A stretch of 64,000 nucleotides of DNA, from NCBI GenBank assembly GCA_041745535.1, contig JBGTIS010000255.1, forward strand, positions 8,338-72,337. The letters are read 5' to 3'. The DNA comes from JBGTIS01 sp041745535 (GTDB taxonomy: Bacteria > Bacteroidota > Bacteroidia > Cytophagales > Cyclobacteriaceae). The notes under the pieces were generated by a model. It was not told the DNA's origin. It was given only the letters and a program-made list of their open reading frames with translations, and did no database searches. Shown one piece after another: positions 38,434-48,707 of this stretch. Position numbers and translations under genes: made by a program. Numbering within the stretch: the first letter of the stretch is position 1; the number at the start of each line of letters is the position of its first letter.

Positions 38434-39618
38434 CTAAATCAGGTTTTCCAGATCCTCCAGCCGTAAAAAGTTATTGGTATTGCTCAACACAATAATGGTC
38501 TTTTTTTCTTTTACCTCTCTGATAAAATAAGTTCTGAAACCTTTCCACCAGCCTGTATGATAGGTAAACAGATGATCTGCCTGGCTTACATTTAAGCGCC
38601 ATCCATAGCCATAATTGTCGTGATCGTACAAATCTTTATGGGCCGGAATAAAAGCTTCCTCCATGGTAGATTTACAGATTAATTTCTCTGTATAAAGGGC
38701 CTGATCAAGTTTGAACAAATCTTCAACCGTTGAAAATACACCTTTATCGCCTACCACACCATTGAGATAGGTGTTGTCGGCTTTTCGCCAGTGCCTGATA
38801 TATCCGGTTGTCCGAAGCGAGTCTTCCCGCCCAGCCTCAATGTCATGTACAAAAGAGTTGTTCATACCCAGCGGACAAAATATCTGTGATTCCATAAATA
38901 CATTGAAGGGAAGCTTACTGACCTTTTCTACAATAGCTGCCAATATGCAGTAATTCGTATTGGTATAGTTATACCGATAATCGGGTTTATAGTAAATGCC
39001 AGGTTTTTTATTAATCATCAGGCAAATTACATCCTGATTGGTAATAGGTATATTTCTATCGGGCCAAAATTCATCAGCGAAATACGTATACTCTGGCAGT
39101 CCTGAGCGGTGTGTTAGTAATAATCTAATGGTAATTCCCTCATAAGGAAAATCGGGAAAATATTTTCTTATATCTTCATCAAAATCCAGCTTTTTTTTGT
39201 CTTTCAGCACCAGAATGGCCAAAGCAGTTAAGGGCTTTGAAACAGAAGCTAATTGAAAAGTTGAATTTAAGCCTAATGTATCTTTTGCCTTGAAATCGGC
39301 ATATCCGAACATATTTTCATAAATAACCTTACCCTTTTCGGCAAAAAGGACTGTTCCATTAAATTGACCCCGGCTGAATTTGCGGTGAAAAAAAGAATCG
39401 ATTTTAGCCGCTTTTATAGCTTTTATTTTCAAAAATAGAGAATCAACCTCTGGCTTCATCAGCGTTGAATCCATAGAAAGTCTCTCAATTTCAAGATCAA
39501 TTTCAGGGTTATGAGAGGTGCATCCTGTGAAAAGAACAATCAGACAAAAAAGTCCTGAATAAAATAATTTCAACTTATTGTAAAAAATTAATGCTGATCC
39601 CAATCTTGAAAGAAACAT
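38434..39618 (-). CDS. Class C beta-lactamase-type serine hydrolase (lipoprotein)
   Basis: The protein belongs to the beta-lactamase/penicillin-binding transpeptidase family. It shows the catalytic SVSK (S-x-x-K) in QLASVSKPLTAL, the YTN triad element (RYNYTNTNYCILA) and HTG in TYHTGWWKGFR. A lipoprotein signal ends LFTGCTSH. An ATG 13 codons upstream (39657) also exists; the start at 39618 is preferred because it gives a shorter signal peptide. Family members are often D-aminopeptidases, esterases or penicillin-binding proteins rather than true beta-lactamases, and activity is not predictable here. Confidence 0.87.
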   Translation of the reverse strand: MFLSRLGSALIFYNKLKLFYSGLFCLIVLFTGCTSHNPEIDLEIERLSMDSTLMKPEVDSLFLKIKAIKAAKIDSFFHRKFSRGQFNGTVLFAEKGKVIYENMFGYADFKAKDTLGLNSTFQLASVSKPLTALAILVLKDKKKLDFDEDIRKYFPDFPYEGITIRLLLTHRSGLPEYTYFADEFWPDRNIPITNQDVICLMINKKPGIYYKPDYRYNYTNTNYCILAAIVEKVSKLPFNVFMESQIFCPLGMNNSFVHDIEAGREDSLRTTGYIRHWRKADNTYLNGVVGDKGVFSTVEDLFKLDQALYTEKLICKSTMEEAFIPAHKDLYDHDNYGYGWRLNVSQADHLFTYHTGWWKGFRTYFIREVKEKKTIIVLSNTNNFLRLEDLENLI

Positions 39619-39794
39619 TGTGAATTTTTTTTTATTTTCCTTAAAAATGGTACCCAATTATTATTTTTCAAATATTTGTAAATATACGCGTGATAGCGGT
39701 TAGTGGTTCATCGCTTCAATAATTGTTTGTAGCGGTTGGCTGGAAAGATGTAACCCATTTATTGCAATACTATACTTAAAACGACTCAAAACCA

Positions 39795-41114
39795 ATGCGG
39801 TATTTATCTTTATATGAATTAGGCGATCAGGTTAAAAAAGCACTGGATGCACAATTAGAGCCGGTTTACTGGGTTGTAGGTGAAATTGGTGAAATCCGCC
39901 TGAACCGAAATGGACATTGTTATCTGGATTTGGTAGAAAAAGAAGAAGATGAACTGAAAGCTAAATTCAGGGTTACCATTTGGTCGTATACTTACCGCCG
40001 ATTAATAGGATGGTTTGAAGCAATTACCGGACATAGTTTACAACCAGGCATGAAAATTCTCGCCCAGGTAGAAGTAAGTTTCCATGAAGCATATGGCCTG
40101 AGTTTAAACATCAAAGATATTGACCCTAATTTTACCCTGGGGGAAAGGGCCAGAAGAAGACAGGAGATTTTGCGGCAACTTACGGACGAAGGCGTGCTGG
40201 AAATGAACAAAAGTCTGGAGTTGCCTTTGGTTCCTCAACGTATTGCCATAATTAGTTCCGCTACAGCCGCGGGTTTTGGCGATTTTATGGATCATTTAGA
40301 AAATAATTCTTTCCAATATGTATTTTATACCCGATTGTTTCAGGCATCTATGCAGGGTAAGGATGCGGAAAGAAGCATTATTGAGGCCATGTATCAGGTT
40401 AACGATGCTCTCGATGCGGGTGCTGAATTTGATGTGCTGGCGATCATCCGAGGTGGGGGTGCTCAGGTGGATCTGGATTGTTTCGATACCTACAACGTGG
40501 CAACACACATCGCTCAGTTCCCCATACCGGTAATTACAGGAATCGGGCACGAAAGAGATGAAACCATTGCCGATGGGGTAGCCCATACCCGTATGAAAAC
40601 ACCCACCGCTGTGGCTGATTTTCTGATGAATGGTATTCGCTCTTTTGAAGAGCTGATCGACCTACAATATGAAAGAATGGATCGGCTGGTCAATGAAAGG
40701 CTACAAACGGAGCGGTTTAATCTGCAAAGTATTCAGCAAAAACTGGAATACCTGGGAGCTCAGATTGTTTTTAGGGCTGTTAATCGGATCAATCAATTGG
40801 GTGAACGCATGCAGTATGGGGTGAAAATCCAGTTTAAATCGGGCAGGGAGCGACTGTTTCAGTTGGAGGAATCTGTCAGGAAATTACCCGTCAAAGTAAT
40901 AGAAAAACATTTGCTCAGGCTCAACTACCTGCAAAAGCACCTCGAATTGTTAAATCCGGAGCAGATTTTGAAAAGAGGCTATTCAGTAACTCTATTAAAC
41001 AAAAAAACCTTACAGGCCGGTCAACAGATTAATGTAGGCGATCAGTTGATTACCCGAACTTATCATAAAACCATAACCAGCAAGGTAACTGACACTAAAG
41101 ATCGCGATGCGTAA
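39795..41114 (+). CDS. xseA: Exodeoxyribonuclease VII large subunit
   Basis: The 439-residue cytoplasmic protein has an N-terminal OB-fold (VVGEIGEIRLNRNGHCYLDLVEKE) and the XseA catalytic core (IAIISSATAAGFGDFMDHLE, IIRGGGAQVDLDCFD, GIGHERDETIADGVAHTRMKTPTAVA). A C-terminal helical region follows, ending in NPEQILKRGYSVT. Exo VII degrades single-stranded DNA as a XseA:XseB complex. The xseB gene is not adjacent; the 3' end overlaps the convergent rlmD by 20 nt. The small subunit must be elsewhere. Confidence 0.95.
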   Translation: MRYLSLYELGDQVKKALDAQLEPVYWVVGEIGEIRLNRNGHCYLDLVEKEEDELKAKFRVTIWSYTYRRLIGWFEAITGHSLQPGMKILAQVEVSFHEAYGLSLNIKDIDPNFTLGERARRRQEILRQLTDEGVLEMNKSLELPLVPQRIAIISSATAAGFGDFMDHLENNSFQYVFYTRLFQASMQGKDAERSIIEAMYQVNDALDAGAEFDVLAIIRGGGAQVDLDCFDTYNVATHIAQFPIPVITGIGHERDETIADGVAHTRMKTPTAVADFLMNGIRSFEELIDLQYERMDRLVNERLQTERFNLQSIQQKLEYLGAQIVFRAVNRINQLGERMQYGVKIQFKSGRERLFQLEESVRKLPVKVIEKHLLRLNYLQKHLELLNPEQILKRGYSVTLLNKKTLQAGQQINVGDQLITRTYHKTITSKVTDTKDRDA

Positions 41115-42519
41115 GCAACACAATATTCTCGACATGATGGGTATGCGGGAACATGTCTACAGGCTGAACTTTAACCACTTTATATTTTTCATCCAGCAAA
41201 GCTAAATCGCGTGCCTGTGTAGCCGGATTGCAGGAAACATATACTATTTTCTTCGGGGCTGCCAACAAAAGAGATTTCACTACTCCTTCGTGCATACCGC
41301 TTCTGGGTGGATCGGTAATAATTACATCGGGTTTACCCTGCTGTTCCATAAATTCAGCATGGAGGGTGTCTTTCAGGTCGCCTGAAAAAAAGCTGACATT
41401 TTCAATGCCATTCAACTTGGCATTTGTTTTTGCGTCCTTTATCGCTTCCGGCACGTAATCAATCCCTACTACCTTTCCTGAATTTCTGGCAATAAAATTT
41501 GCAATTGTGCCTGTTCCTGTATAAAGATCGTATACAGTTTCATGGCCCTGCAAATCGGCGAAAGTTCGTACTAGCGCATACAATTGGTGTGCCTGCTCCG
41601 AATTGGTCTGAAAGAAAGATTTAGGACCTATCCTGAACCGCAAATGCTCCATGCGCTCAGTAATAAAATCAGTGCCGGAAAAAGTATGAAGTTCCTGGTC
41701 GTAAATCGTTTCGTTTTTTTTGGGATTAATCAGATATAAAAGAGCATTAATTTCCGGAAAATTTTCTTTTACATAATTCAATAAGCCTTGAATAACGGGT
41801 TGAACTTCAGCCTGCTCGGCATCACCGCCAAACTGAATAATTACCATTATTTCACCTGTTGAGGTCGTTCGTACTGTTAGGTTGCGCAAGATGCCCTGGT
41901 GCGATTTGAAATTATAATAACTAATCTGGTTTTCTTTGGCGTATTGGTCAATAGCCAGCCTTATGGCATTAGAAGGATTGGGTTGCAGGTGGCAATGGTG
42001 TATTTGTAATACTTTATTAAAGGCTTGCGGTTTATGGAAACCCAATGCATTTTTGTTAATTTCTTTGCCCGAATCAATTTCTTTCTGGGTTAACCACCGA
42101 TTGTCTGAAAAAGTGAACTCAAGTTTATTACGATAATAGGTAGTATTTTCAGAAGGCAAAATAGGGCTGATTTCCGGCAATTTTACCTTGGCAATCCGCT
42201 GAAGCTGATCTGTTACCTGCTGCTGTTTGGTCTTCAGTTGTAAAGTGTAGGGTATGTGCTGCCACTGGCATCCGCCACATTCACCAAAATGTTCGCAGAA
42301 TGGTTGTACTCTCAGGTGTGAATGCTGATGGAAATAAACGGGTACTGCTTCCAGAAACTGTTTCTTCCTTTTTGTAATCCGCAAATCAACCACATCGCCG
42401 GGAGCCACACCACTGATAAAAATGATTTTTCCCTCTAATCTGGCCAGGCATTTTCCTTCTGCCGCCATTTGCTCCACCTCTACCTGTTCAATTATTTTTT
42501 GTCGCCTAGTTATCGCCAT
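41095..42519 (-). CDS. rlmD: 23S rRNA (uracil-5-)-methyltransferase RlmD/RumA family
   Basis: The 474-residue enzyme has a TRAM domain at the N-terminus (about 10-65), the iron-sulfur Cys cluster (CEHFGECGGCQW), the SAM-binding region (VYDLYTGTGTIANFIA), and the catalytic VSCNPATQARDL. It forms m5U in 23S rRNA. A possible -7 motif TAAATTTG (reverse strand, 42528-42535) lies only about 10 nt before the start, so a very short leader is possible. It overlaps xseA by 20 nt tail to tail. Confidence 0.94.
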   Translation of the reverse strand: MAITRRQKIIEQVEVEQMAAEGKCLARLEGKIIFISGVAPGDVVDLRITKRKKQFLEAVPVYFHQHSHLRVQPFCEHFGECGGCQWQHIPYTLQLKTKQQQVTDQLQRIAKVKLPEISPILPSENTTYYRNKLEFTFSDNRWLTQKEIDSGKEINKNALGFHKPQAFNKVLQIHHCHLQPNPSNAIRLAIDQYAKENQISYYNFKSHQGILRNLTVRTTSTGEIMVIIQFGGDAEQAEVQPVIQGLLNYVKENFPEINALLYLINPKKNETIYDQELHTFSGTDFITERMEHLRFRIGPKSFFQTNSEQAHQLYALVRTFADLQGHETVYDLYTGTGTIANFIARNSGKVVGIDYVPEAIKDAKTNAKLNGIENVSFFSGDLKDTLHAEFMEQQGKPDVIITDPPRSGMHEGVVKSLLLAAPKKIVYVSCNPATQARDLALLDEKYKVVKVQPVDMFPHTHHVENIVLLTHRDL

Positions 42520-42609
42520 AATTGTGGCAAATTTACAACTTTTGTAATATCACATGTATTTAGATTGAAAGTTTATTCTTATATTGAGTGGGTGAAAGGC
42601 ATTGTTTGA

Positions 42610-45216
42610 ATGAAAAAATATCTACTCCTATTACTGGTTTTATCCTTAGTAATTCATTGCAACTTAAGAGCCAGCCATATTGTTGGCGGCGAGTTTGAAT
42701 TGGTTTATCTGAATGGGTATAATTATCAGTTAAATCTGATCCAGTATTTTGACGATGTAAATGGCGAGCCTGGTGCTGAAGATGTATTTACCGATGTATA
42801 TATCTACAGCAAAGCCGACAACCAGTTTATGCAGTCGGTCAGGCTTTTTAATTCCTCCTCTACTTTTGTGCCTTATACCAATCCGGAATGTTCTGATGCC
42901 AGGCTGATTACCCGTCGCATTTTCTATACAGCCGAAATACAATTACTCCCAACCTTATACAATAATCCGGAAGGCTATTATGTGGTGTATGAGCGTTGCT
43001 GTCGGAATTACACCATTTCAAACCTGGCCAATCCGCGGGAAACCGGTCAAACTTTTTACATGGAATTTCCTGCGGTAAACCAGGGAGGAAAGCAGTTTAT
43101 CGACTCTACTCCGGTTTTATTTCCCCCGCTGAGCGATTATGCCTGCGTCAACGAATTGTTTTACTTCGATTTTAGAGGAAGCGATGCTGACGGCGATTCG
43201 TTGTCTTATCGGCTTTCAGTACCTTTAAACAGTACCAATTCCGGTCCCGATCCTGATCCGCAACCCACACCTTCACCTTCACCTCATCCATTAGTGGAAT
43301 TTGCCGCTGGCGTTACGGTTAACAATATGGTTTCAGGAAATCCCGCCCTTACCATCAATAAAGATGGTTTCCTAACGGTGAGGCCCAACCGAACGGGGCT
43401 ATTTGTATTTGCGGTAACAGTGGATGAATTCCGGAATGGTAAAAAAATAGGGCAAGCAAAAAGAGATTTCCAAATGCTGGTGATTGACTGTGATGCCGGA
43501 ACGTCGCCCACAGCTACCGGGCAGATTAATGGCAGACCTGATATATTTTCAGGTATTTCTGATGAAGTGATATATTTTGGTAAAGACGATGATAAATGCA
43601 TGAAATTGTTTGTTACCGACCCTGATTCTCCGGAAAAGATCACCATCAAGGCAATAGCGGTAAATTTTGAAGCCGATATGGAATCTATTATTCCAACCGA
43701 AACGCTGATTACCAGTAGTCCGCGAGATACCCTGGAATTTGAAATTTGCCTGCCCGATTGTCCTTTAACCAAGGGGCCAGCTATAATAGACCTTCTGGTG
43801 ATGGACGATGCCTGTAGCCTTCCCTTAATGGATACACTGCGGTTGGTATACGAAATGGAAGATTCTGGCAATAAAGAACCCTATATTGTGAATAATAAAA
43901 ATATAGTAAATGTGAATATGGAGCTGGCGGAAACTTATGAACTGGTGATTGAAGGGAAAGATGATAACAAGGATGTGATTTTTCTGGATGCTCAACCTGA
44001 TGGATTTTCTCTGGACGATTACGACATGAGTTTCAGAACCGTACAGGCCAATCCGGGAGAAATCAAAACTGTTTTTCAATGGAATGCTGATTGTGCAGCC
44101 TTCGATTTCTCAGAAAAAAATGAATTTGATATCACCTTCCTGCTAACAGATGAAACATCATGCCCTACAAATGTAGGAGATAGTATGCGATTGCACATTC
44201 AGGTGAATTTACCGGAAAATCATAAACCCAATGTATATTCCCCAAATTTGCAAGAAACCAGTGTGGAGTTGCGCATTGGGGAAATCCTTAATTTCGCTCT
44301 AATAGGGGAGGACATTGATAATGATGACATTACCTTAGAAGCCATTGGGCAGGGGTTTGAATTGGCAGACTATGGTATAAATTTTCAGAATGTAAGTGGC
44401 AATAGTCAAATTGGTTCTTCTTTTAACTGGCGAACCAATTGCGATATAATTGATTTGCAGGATAGAGATTTGTTTCAGTTTTTATTTGTGGTTACCGACC
44501 AAAATATTTGCGGTACACCTAAAGCTGATACGCTTACCGTTAATGTGCAATTACTGCCCCCCGATAACAACCCCCCGGTTATCACAGTGCGGGGGTCCGG
44601 CGTGGTAACGGAAGGCGATAGCGCCTTTACGTCTGTAGCCATTGGCAACCAGATATTTTTTAATGTAATAGGCACCGATGAGGATAATGATATAGTTTCA
44701 CTGAATCTTACCAGAGCCATACGTGGCAATGATGAAATTGACCTGGATGTGTTTTCATTTAATTTTACTCCGGTTCGTGCCGTTGGTAGGGCAGTGTCGC
44801 AGTTTTTCTGGATTCCAAGCTGTATTTTTTTGGAATCGGAGTTTAGAGATAGCGATATAAAACTGGAATTTGTAACTGAAGACGAGGCTTGTTTTAATAC
44901 AAAATCAGATACCATCACCGTTGTGTTTAATCTTACGGATAAACCACTCGGATTTGATGAATATTTGCCGCCTAATGTGTTTACACCCAATACTGACGAA
45001 AAGAATGAATATTTCTGGCTTCCTAATTTGCCCGCGGGAAACTGCGCCAATCAGTTTGAGGAAGTTCATATATTTAACCGGTGGGGTGTAGAAGTATTTG
45101 CTTCTAATAACCTGGAATTCCGTTGGTATGGTACCGATGCACCTACGGGCGTTTATTATTACCAGGTAAAATATAGCCAGTTTACCTATAAGGGCACCGT
45201 ATCTGTCATCAGGTGA
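42610..45216 (+). CDS. Secreted protein with CHU_C / T9SS type B C-terminal domain
   Basis: The 868-residue protein has a signal peptide (to about residue 21, before SHIVGGEF), a beta-rich multi-domain body and a C-terminal gliding-motility-associated (CHU_C) domain of about 80 residues from residue 785 (PNVFTPN...FNRWGVEV...TGVYYYQVKY). This domain directs export by the type IX secretion system and attachment to the surface in Bacteroidota. The ASHIVGGEFEL start and the three repeated D-x-D-x-D(D/N)D segments (residues ~440-720) indicate an adhesin-like or surface scaffold role. Its partner or ligand is unknown. Confidence 0.9.
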   Translation: MKKYLLLLLVLSLVIHCNLRASHIVGGEFELVYLNGYNYQLNLIQYFDDVNGEPGAEDVFTDVYIYSKADNQFMQSVRLFNSSSTFVPYTNPECSDARLITRRIFYTAEIQLLPTLYNNPEGYYVVYERCCRNYTISNLANPRETGQTFYMEFPAVNQGGKQFIDSTPVLFPPLSDYACVNELFYFDFRGSDADGDSLSYRLSVPLNSTNSGPDPDPQPTPSPSPHPLVEFAAGVTVNNMVSGNPALTINKDGFLTVRPNRTGLFVFAVTVDEFRNGKKIGQAKRDFQMLVIDCDAGTSPTATGQINGRPDIFSGISDEVIYFGKDDDKCMKLFVTDPDSPEKITIKAIAVNFEADMESIIPTETLITSSPRDTLEFEICLPDCPLTKGPAIIDLLVMDDACSLPLMDTLRLVYEMEDSGNKEPYIVNNKNIVNVNMELAETYELVIEGKDDNKDVIFLDAQPDGFSLDDYDMSFRTVQANPGEIKTVFQWNADCAAFDFSEKNEFDITFLLTDETSCPTNVGDSMRLHIQVNLPENHKPNVYSPNLQETSVELRIGEILNFALIGEDIDNDDITLEAIGQGFELADYGINFQNVSGNSQIGSSFNWRTNCDIIDLQDRDLFQFLFVVTDQNICGTPKADTLTVNVQLLPPDNNPPVITVRGSGVVTEGDSAFTSVAIGNQIFFNVIGTDEDNDIVSLNLTRAIRGNDEIDLDVFSFNFTPVRAVGRAVSQFFWIPSCIFLESEFRDSDIKLEFVTEDEACFNTKSDTITVVFNLTDKPLGFDEYLPPNVFTPNTDEKNEYFWLPNLPAGNCANQFEEVHIFNRWGVEVFASNNLEFRWYGTDAPTGVYYYQVKYSQFTYKGTVSVIR

Positions 45217-46464
45217 TTATTCATACCGTAGCGACTCAATTGGATCGAGCTTAGAGGCTTTAAAGGCAGGATAATAACCGGAAAATATACCCACCATTCC
45301 GCAAATAATCAGCGCGACGACCATCCAAAGCCAAGGAATAATAAAAACACCTGCATCAATAATCTGAGTAACAACATTACCAATCAAAATTCCCATCACA
45401 ATACCCAATAGGCCACCAATCTGACAAATCACTATCGCTTCGATAAGAAACTGCTGGCGTATGCGCAAAGGAGTGGCACCCAAGGCTTTCCTGATGCCAA
45501 TTTCGCGGGTCCTTTCCGTAACTGAAACCATCATAATATTCATTAAAGCAATGGAAGCACCCACCAAAGTAATGAAACCAATTACAAATCCACCCATTCG
45601 CAAATAACCCGAAATTTCACCCAATCTTTCACTGAGAGACTTTTTTTCTGTAATTTCAAAAGATAATTCCTCACCAATTGGATCCTGCCTAACATTGCGT
45701 AAAATATTGGTTGCTTCACCCATGGCTGCCTGCATCCGGGCGGTACTCTTAACCAGTACATTAATTCGGTAATCCGGATTCTGATCGCCTCCGATTTGCC
45801 GTGCCTTCTGTACTGGGATAATGACACGCCGGTCGGCATTACCACCCCCACCTACAGCACCCATTTCTTTTAAAGTTCCAATTACTTTAAACTTATTGCC
45901 ATAAAGCGATATTTCTTTATTAATCGGGCTTTCTCCATCTAAAAACAAGGTACTCCGAATTTCACTTCCAATAATTGCTACATTAGCACCTTTTTTTATG
46001 TCAAATTCTGAAAAATTCCTTCCCTGTACCACCTCAAAGCCTTCGGAAAGAATATAATTTTGGTCTGAACCATACAATTGTACATTAGGATTCGTTTTAA
46101 AAGAAAGTCTCTTTACTTCAGTATTTCCCGATACCCTGGCGCTTACTGAAACCGTGGCATCCTGAAAAGCAAACCGTTGGTCGAAAGCCTTGATATCGGT
46201 ATAGGTAATAGGTGGAAAGTTTCTTGCTACCCGGCCGCTTTTTCGGTCTCCCTGGCCTTCGCCCCGCTTGTTTCTAATGGTAAAGGAATTAACTCCCAGG
46301 TCAGAAAAATTTTCTGTTACCGATGTTTGTATACTGTCGATGGCAGTTAAAATTCCTACCAATGAAGTAATGCCAATGGCTATAATAAATACTGTAAGAA
46401 TGGTCCTGAGAAGATTAGCCTGTATGGCTTTTAAGGCTTCTCCTATGTTATTTAATAGATTCAT
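45217..46464 (-). CDS. ABC transporter permease (MacB-like, single permease)
   Basis: The ~415-residue protein has an N-terminal membrane helix (TVFIIAIGITSLVGILTAIDS), a MacB periplasmic domain (about 50-270) and a C-terminal FtsX permease with three helices (REIGIRKALGATP loop). The start at 46464 gives MNLLNNIGEALKAI, the common start in this family; upstream ATGs to 46506 are less likely. No ATPase or membrane-fusion gene lies next to it. The stop is directly adjacent to the CHU_C stop (convergent). Likely exports a lipid or peptide; substrate unknown. Confidence 0.88.
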   Translation of the reverse strand: MNLLNNIGEALKAIQANLLRTILTVFIIAIGITSLVGILTAIDSIQTSVTENFSDLGVNSFTIRNKRGEGQGDRKSGRVARNFPPITYTDIKAFDQRFAFQDATVSVSARVSGNTEVKRLSFKTNPNVQLYGSDQNYILSEGFEVVQGRNFSEFDIKKGANVAIIGSEIRSTLFLDGESPINKEISLYGNKFKVIGTLKEMGAVGGGGNADRRVIIPVQKARQIGGDQNPDYRINVLVKSTARMQAAMGEATNILRNVRQDPIGEELSFEITEKKSLSERLGEISGYLRMGGFVIGFITLVGASIALMNIMMVSVTERTREIGIRKALGATPLRIRQQFLIEAIVICQIGGLLGIVMGILIGNVVTQIIDAGVFIIPWLWMVVALIICGMVGIFSGYYPAFKASKLDPIESLRYE

Positions 46465-46614
46465 GAATTTTAGTACATATGCTTGACAAGAAATTACTGC
46501 CTTCACAGGCAGTGCTTACCTGAAATATGACTGATTTTTGTGTTTACCTGTTATGTAATACCTTACTATCTAATAAAACAATTAAAGGCAAAAATATATT
46601 TAATAGTATTTTAT

Positions 46615-46648
46615 TTTGCAATTAATAATTTTTAAGAACTTAAATTTG
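46615..46648 (+). promoter_or_regulatory. Predicted Bacteroidota promoter for 46707 gene
   Basis: TTTG (46615-46618) and TAAATTTG (46641-46648) are separated by 22 nt, close to the Bacteroidota -33/-7 consensus. AAGGAAT before the ATG at 46707 may be a ribosome binding site. Confidence 0.5.
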
Positions 46649-46706
46649 GTATTTATTAAAATATCAAAATATTTTTGATCATATTTATTAAAGGAATCCT
46701 GGACTT

Positions 46707-47963
46707 ATGAAGAAATTCGCGTTACTGATTTTACTGGTTGTTTCATTAAAAGGTTTTGCTTCGCAGATACTAATTCCGATGGATGAGTCGCAATCTAACC
46801 ATTTAAAAGCTTATGGAATTATTTACTGGATATTGGAGAATGATAATTCGGTTGATTGGTTACTGAATTACAAAGGAGGAAGTTTTATGGTAAAACACTT
46901 TCAGAAATTGGAAAACGAACTGATTATTCGGGGTGTTGACTACAAAGTAATTTCTGATGCGGAGGCTAACCAGGTGGTATCAGTAATAGCGAGTCCTTCT
47001 TCCAATCAGGATTTAATGAAGTTAGATAAGCAACCTAAAATTGCCGTTTATTCTCCCAAGAGTTCGCAACCCTGGGACGATGCCGTTACCCTGGCCCTTA
47101 CCTATGCCGAAATTCCATACGATGTTATTTTTGACGACGATGTAATGCTCGACAAACTGCCGCAATATGACTGGCTACACCTGCATCACGAAGATTTTAC
47201 CGGGCAGTACGGAAAATTTTACCGCATATACCGCAATGCTTCCTGGTATATTGATCAACAGCGTGAATACGAAGAAACTGCTAAAAAATATGGTTTTAAT
47301 AAAGTTTCGGAACTGAAGATGGCGGTGGTTAAAAAGATAAGAGACTTTGTATCGGGTGGTGGTTTTATGTTTGCCATGTGCTCTGCTACTGATACCTATG
47401 ATATTGCCCTGGCAGCCGATGGTGCCGATATCTGTGAGGCCATGTACGATGGCGATAAGGCTGACCCTGATTTTGATAGCAAAATTGATTACAACAACAC
47501 TTTCGCATTTCAAGATTTTAAAATTGAACACAATCCATACGAATATGAATTCAGTAATATTGATGTTAATCCAACAGAACGCGGATTACGCAAGGACAAT
47601 GATTATTTCACGTTGTTCGAGTTTTCTGCCAAGTGGGATCCTATACCGACTATGCTCACCCAGAACCATGAGCGGATTGTCAAAGGATTTATGGGGCAAA
47701 CTACGGCCTTCCGGAAAGAAATCATCAGGCCGGATGTGGTAATTTTAGGTGAAAACAAATCTATTCATGAGGCTAAATACATTCATGGTGAATATGGCAA
47801 AGGTTTCTGGACTTTTTATGGCGGCCATGACCCTGAAGATTATCAGCATAGGGTAGGCGAGGAACCTACCGACCTGAACCTGCACCCCAACTCACCCGGT
47901 TACCGGCTGATTCTGAACAATATATTGTTCCCTGCGGCAAAAAAGAAAAAACAGAAGACTTAA
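46707..47963 (+). CDS. Conserved exported Bacteroidota protein (often labelled 'asparagine synthetase B')
   Basis: The 418-residue protein has a signal peptide (to GFAS near residue 19). A Rossmann-like second half follows with KIAVYSPKSSQPWDDAVTLALTYAEIPYDVIFDDD and SGGGFMFAMCSATDTYD, the look of a glutamine-amidotransferase-like or BPL_N-type fold. Homologues are often named asparagine synthetase B, but the PP-loop ATPase and N-terminal Cys of AsnB are absent, so that name is not supported. The role is unknown; a periplasmic location is expected. A terminator follows. Confidence 0.78.
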   Translation: MKKFALLILLVVSLKGFASQILIPMDESQSNHLKAYGIIYWILENDNSVDWLLNYKGGSFMVKHFQKLENELIIRGVDYKVISDAEANQVVSVIASPSSNQDLMKLDKQPKIAVYSPKSSQPWDDAVTLALTYAEIPYDVIFDDDVMLDKLPQYDWLHLHHEDFTGQYGKFYRIYRNASWYIDQQREYEETAKKYGFNKVSELKMAVVKKIRDFVSGGGFMFAMCSATDTYDIALAADGADICEAMYDGDKADPDFDSKIDYNNTFAFQDFKIEHNPYEYEFSNIDVNPTERGLRKDNDYFTLFEFSAKWDPIPTMLTQNHERIVKGFMGQTTAFRKEIIRPDVVILGENKSIHEAKYIHGEYGKGFWTFYGGHDPEDYQHRVGEEPTDLNLHPNSPGYRLILNNILFPAAKKKKQKT

Positions 47964-47987
47964 TAGATTGATTTATATGTACACATT

Positions 47988-48018
47988 AACCCTTCCAGCA
48001 ATTAGGAAGGGTTTTTTT
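47988..48018 (+). terminator. Rho-independent terminator
   Basis: AACCCTTCC (47988-47996) pairs with GGAAGGGTT (48005-48013), with an 8-nt loop and a T run. It ends the 46707 gene. Confidence 0.9.
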
Positions 48019-48068
48019 ATGTCCTGCTTTCATTTTACAAGGAGCATCTAAAAGCATCTCTATTTAAA

Positions 48069-48707
48069 TTATTTTGAAACCTCTACATGGATCAGCTTTT
48101 TGGTTTCAAAATAATCTTCTTTAAAATAATTGGAAAGGGAATAAATAGAATAAGGTCGGGTAAGGGATTTCAGTTCTTCGTCCAGTTCACCTCCTTTTAA
48201 GCATAATAACCCATTGGGAATTTTGTGCTTTGAAGTTTCGTTAATTTTGTCTTTTATCCAGCTATACTGGCTTGAAATATCAGTAACCGCCCGGCTTACG
48301 GCAAAATCATAATGACCTTTTACCTTTTCAACCCGCTTATGTTCAGCGGTTACATTCAGTAGATTCAGTTCGCGGGCGATATTTTGCACCACCCTGATTT
48401 TCTTTTCTATGGAATCGAGCAGATGGAACCAGGTATTCGGAAAAAGAATGGCCAGGGGAATTCCCGGAAAACCACCACCAGTACCCATATCCAGCACTTT
48501 TGCTTCGGGAAGAAACTCTACAATTTTGGCAATGCCCAGTGAATGCAACACATGTTTGAGATATAGAAATTCAATATCCTTCCTTGAAATCAGATTGATT
48601 TTTGAGTTCCAGTCAGCATACAGGCTTTCCAGTAAATCAATCTTTTTTCTCTGATTCTCGGAGAAGTCAGGAAAATACTGATAAATTGTTTGTGAAGATG
48701 TGGTCAT
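48069..48707 (-). CDS. rsmG: 16S rRNA (guanine(527)-N7)-methyltransferase
   Basis: The 212-residue enzyme has the RsmG/GidB signature: VLDMGTGGGFPGIPLAI SAM loop, LLDSIEKKI and AVSRAV. It methylates G527 of 16S rRNA. The start MTTSSQTIYQYFPDFSENQ is typical of Bacteroidota RsmG. It appears monocistronic, 114 nt downstream of the sigma factor gene. Confidence 0.95.
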   Translation of the reverse strand: MTTSSQTIYQYFPDFSENQRKKIDLLESLYADWNSKINLISRKDIEFLYLKHVLHSLGIAKIVEFLPEAKVLDMGTGGGFPGIPLAILFPNTWFHLLDSIEKKIRVVQNIARELNLLNVTAEHKRVEKVKGHYDFAVSRAVTDISSQYSWIKDKINETSKHKIPNGLLCLKGGELDEELKSLTRPYSIYSLSNYFKEDYFETKKLIHVEVSK

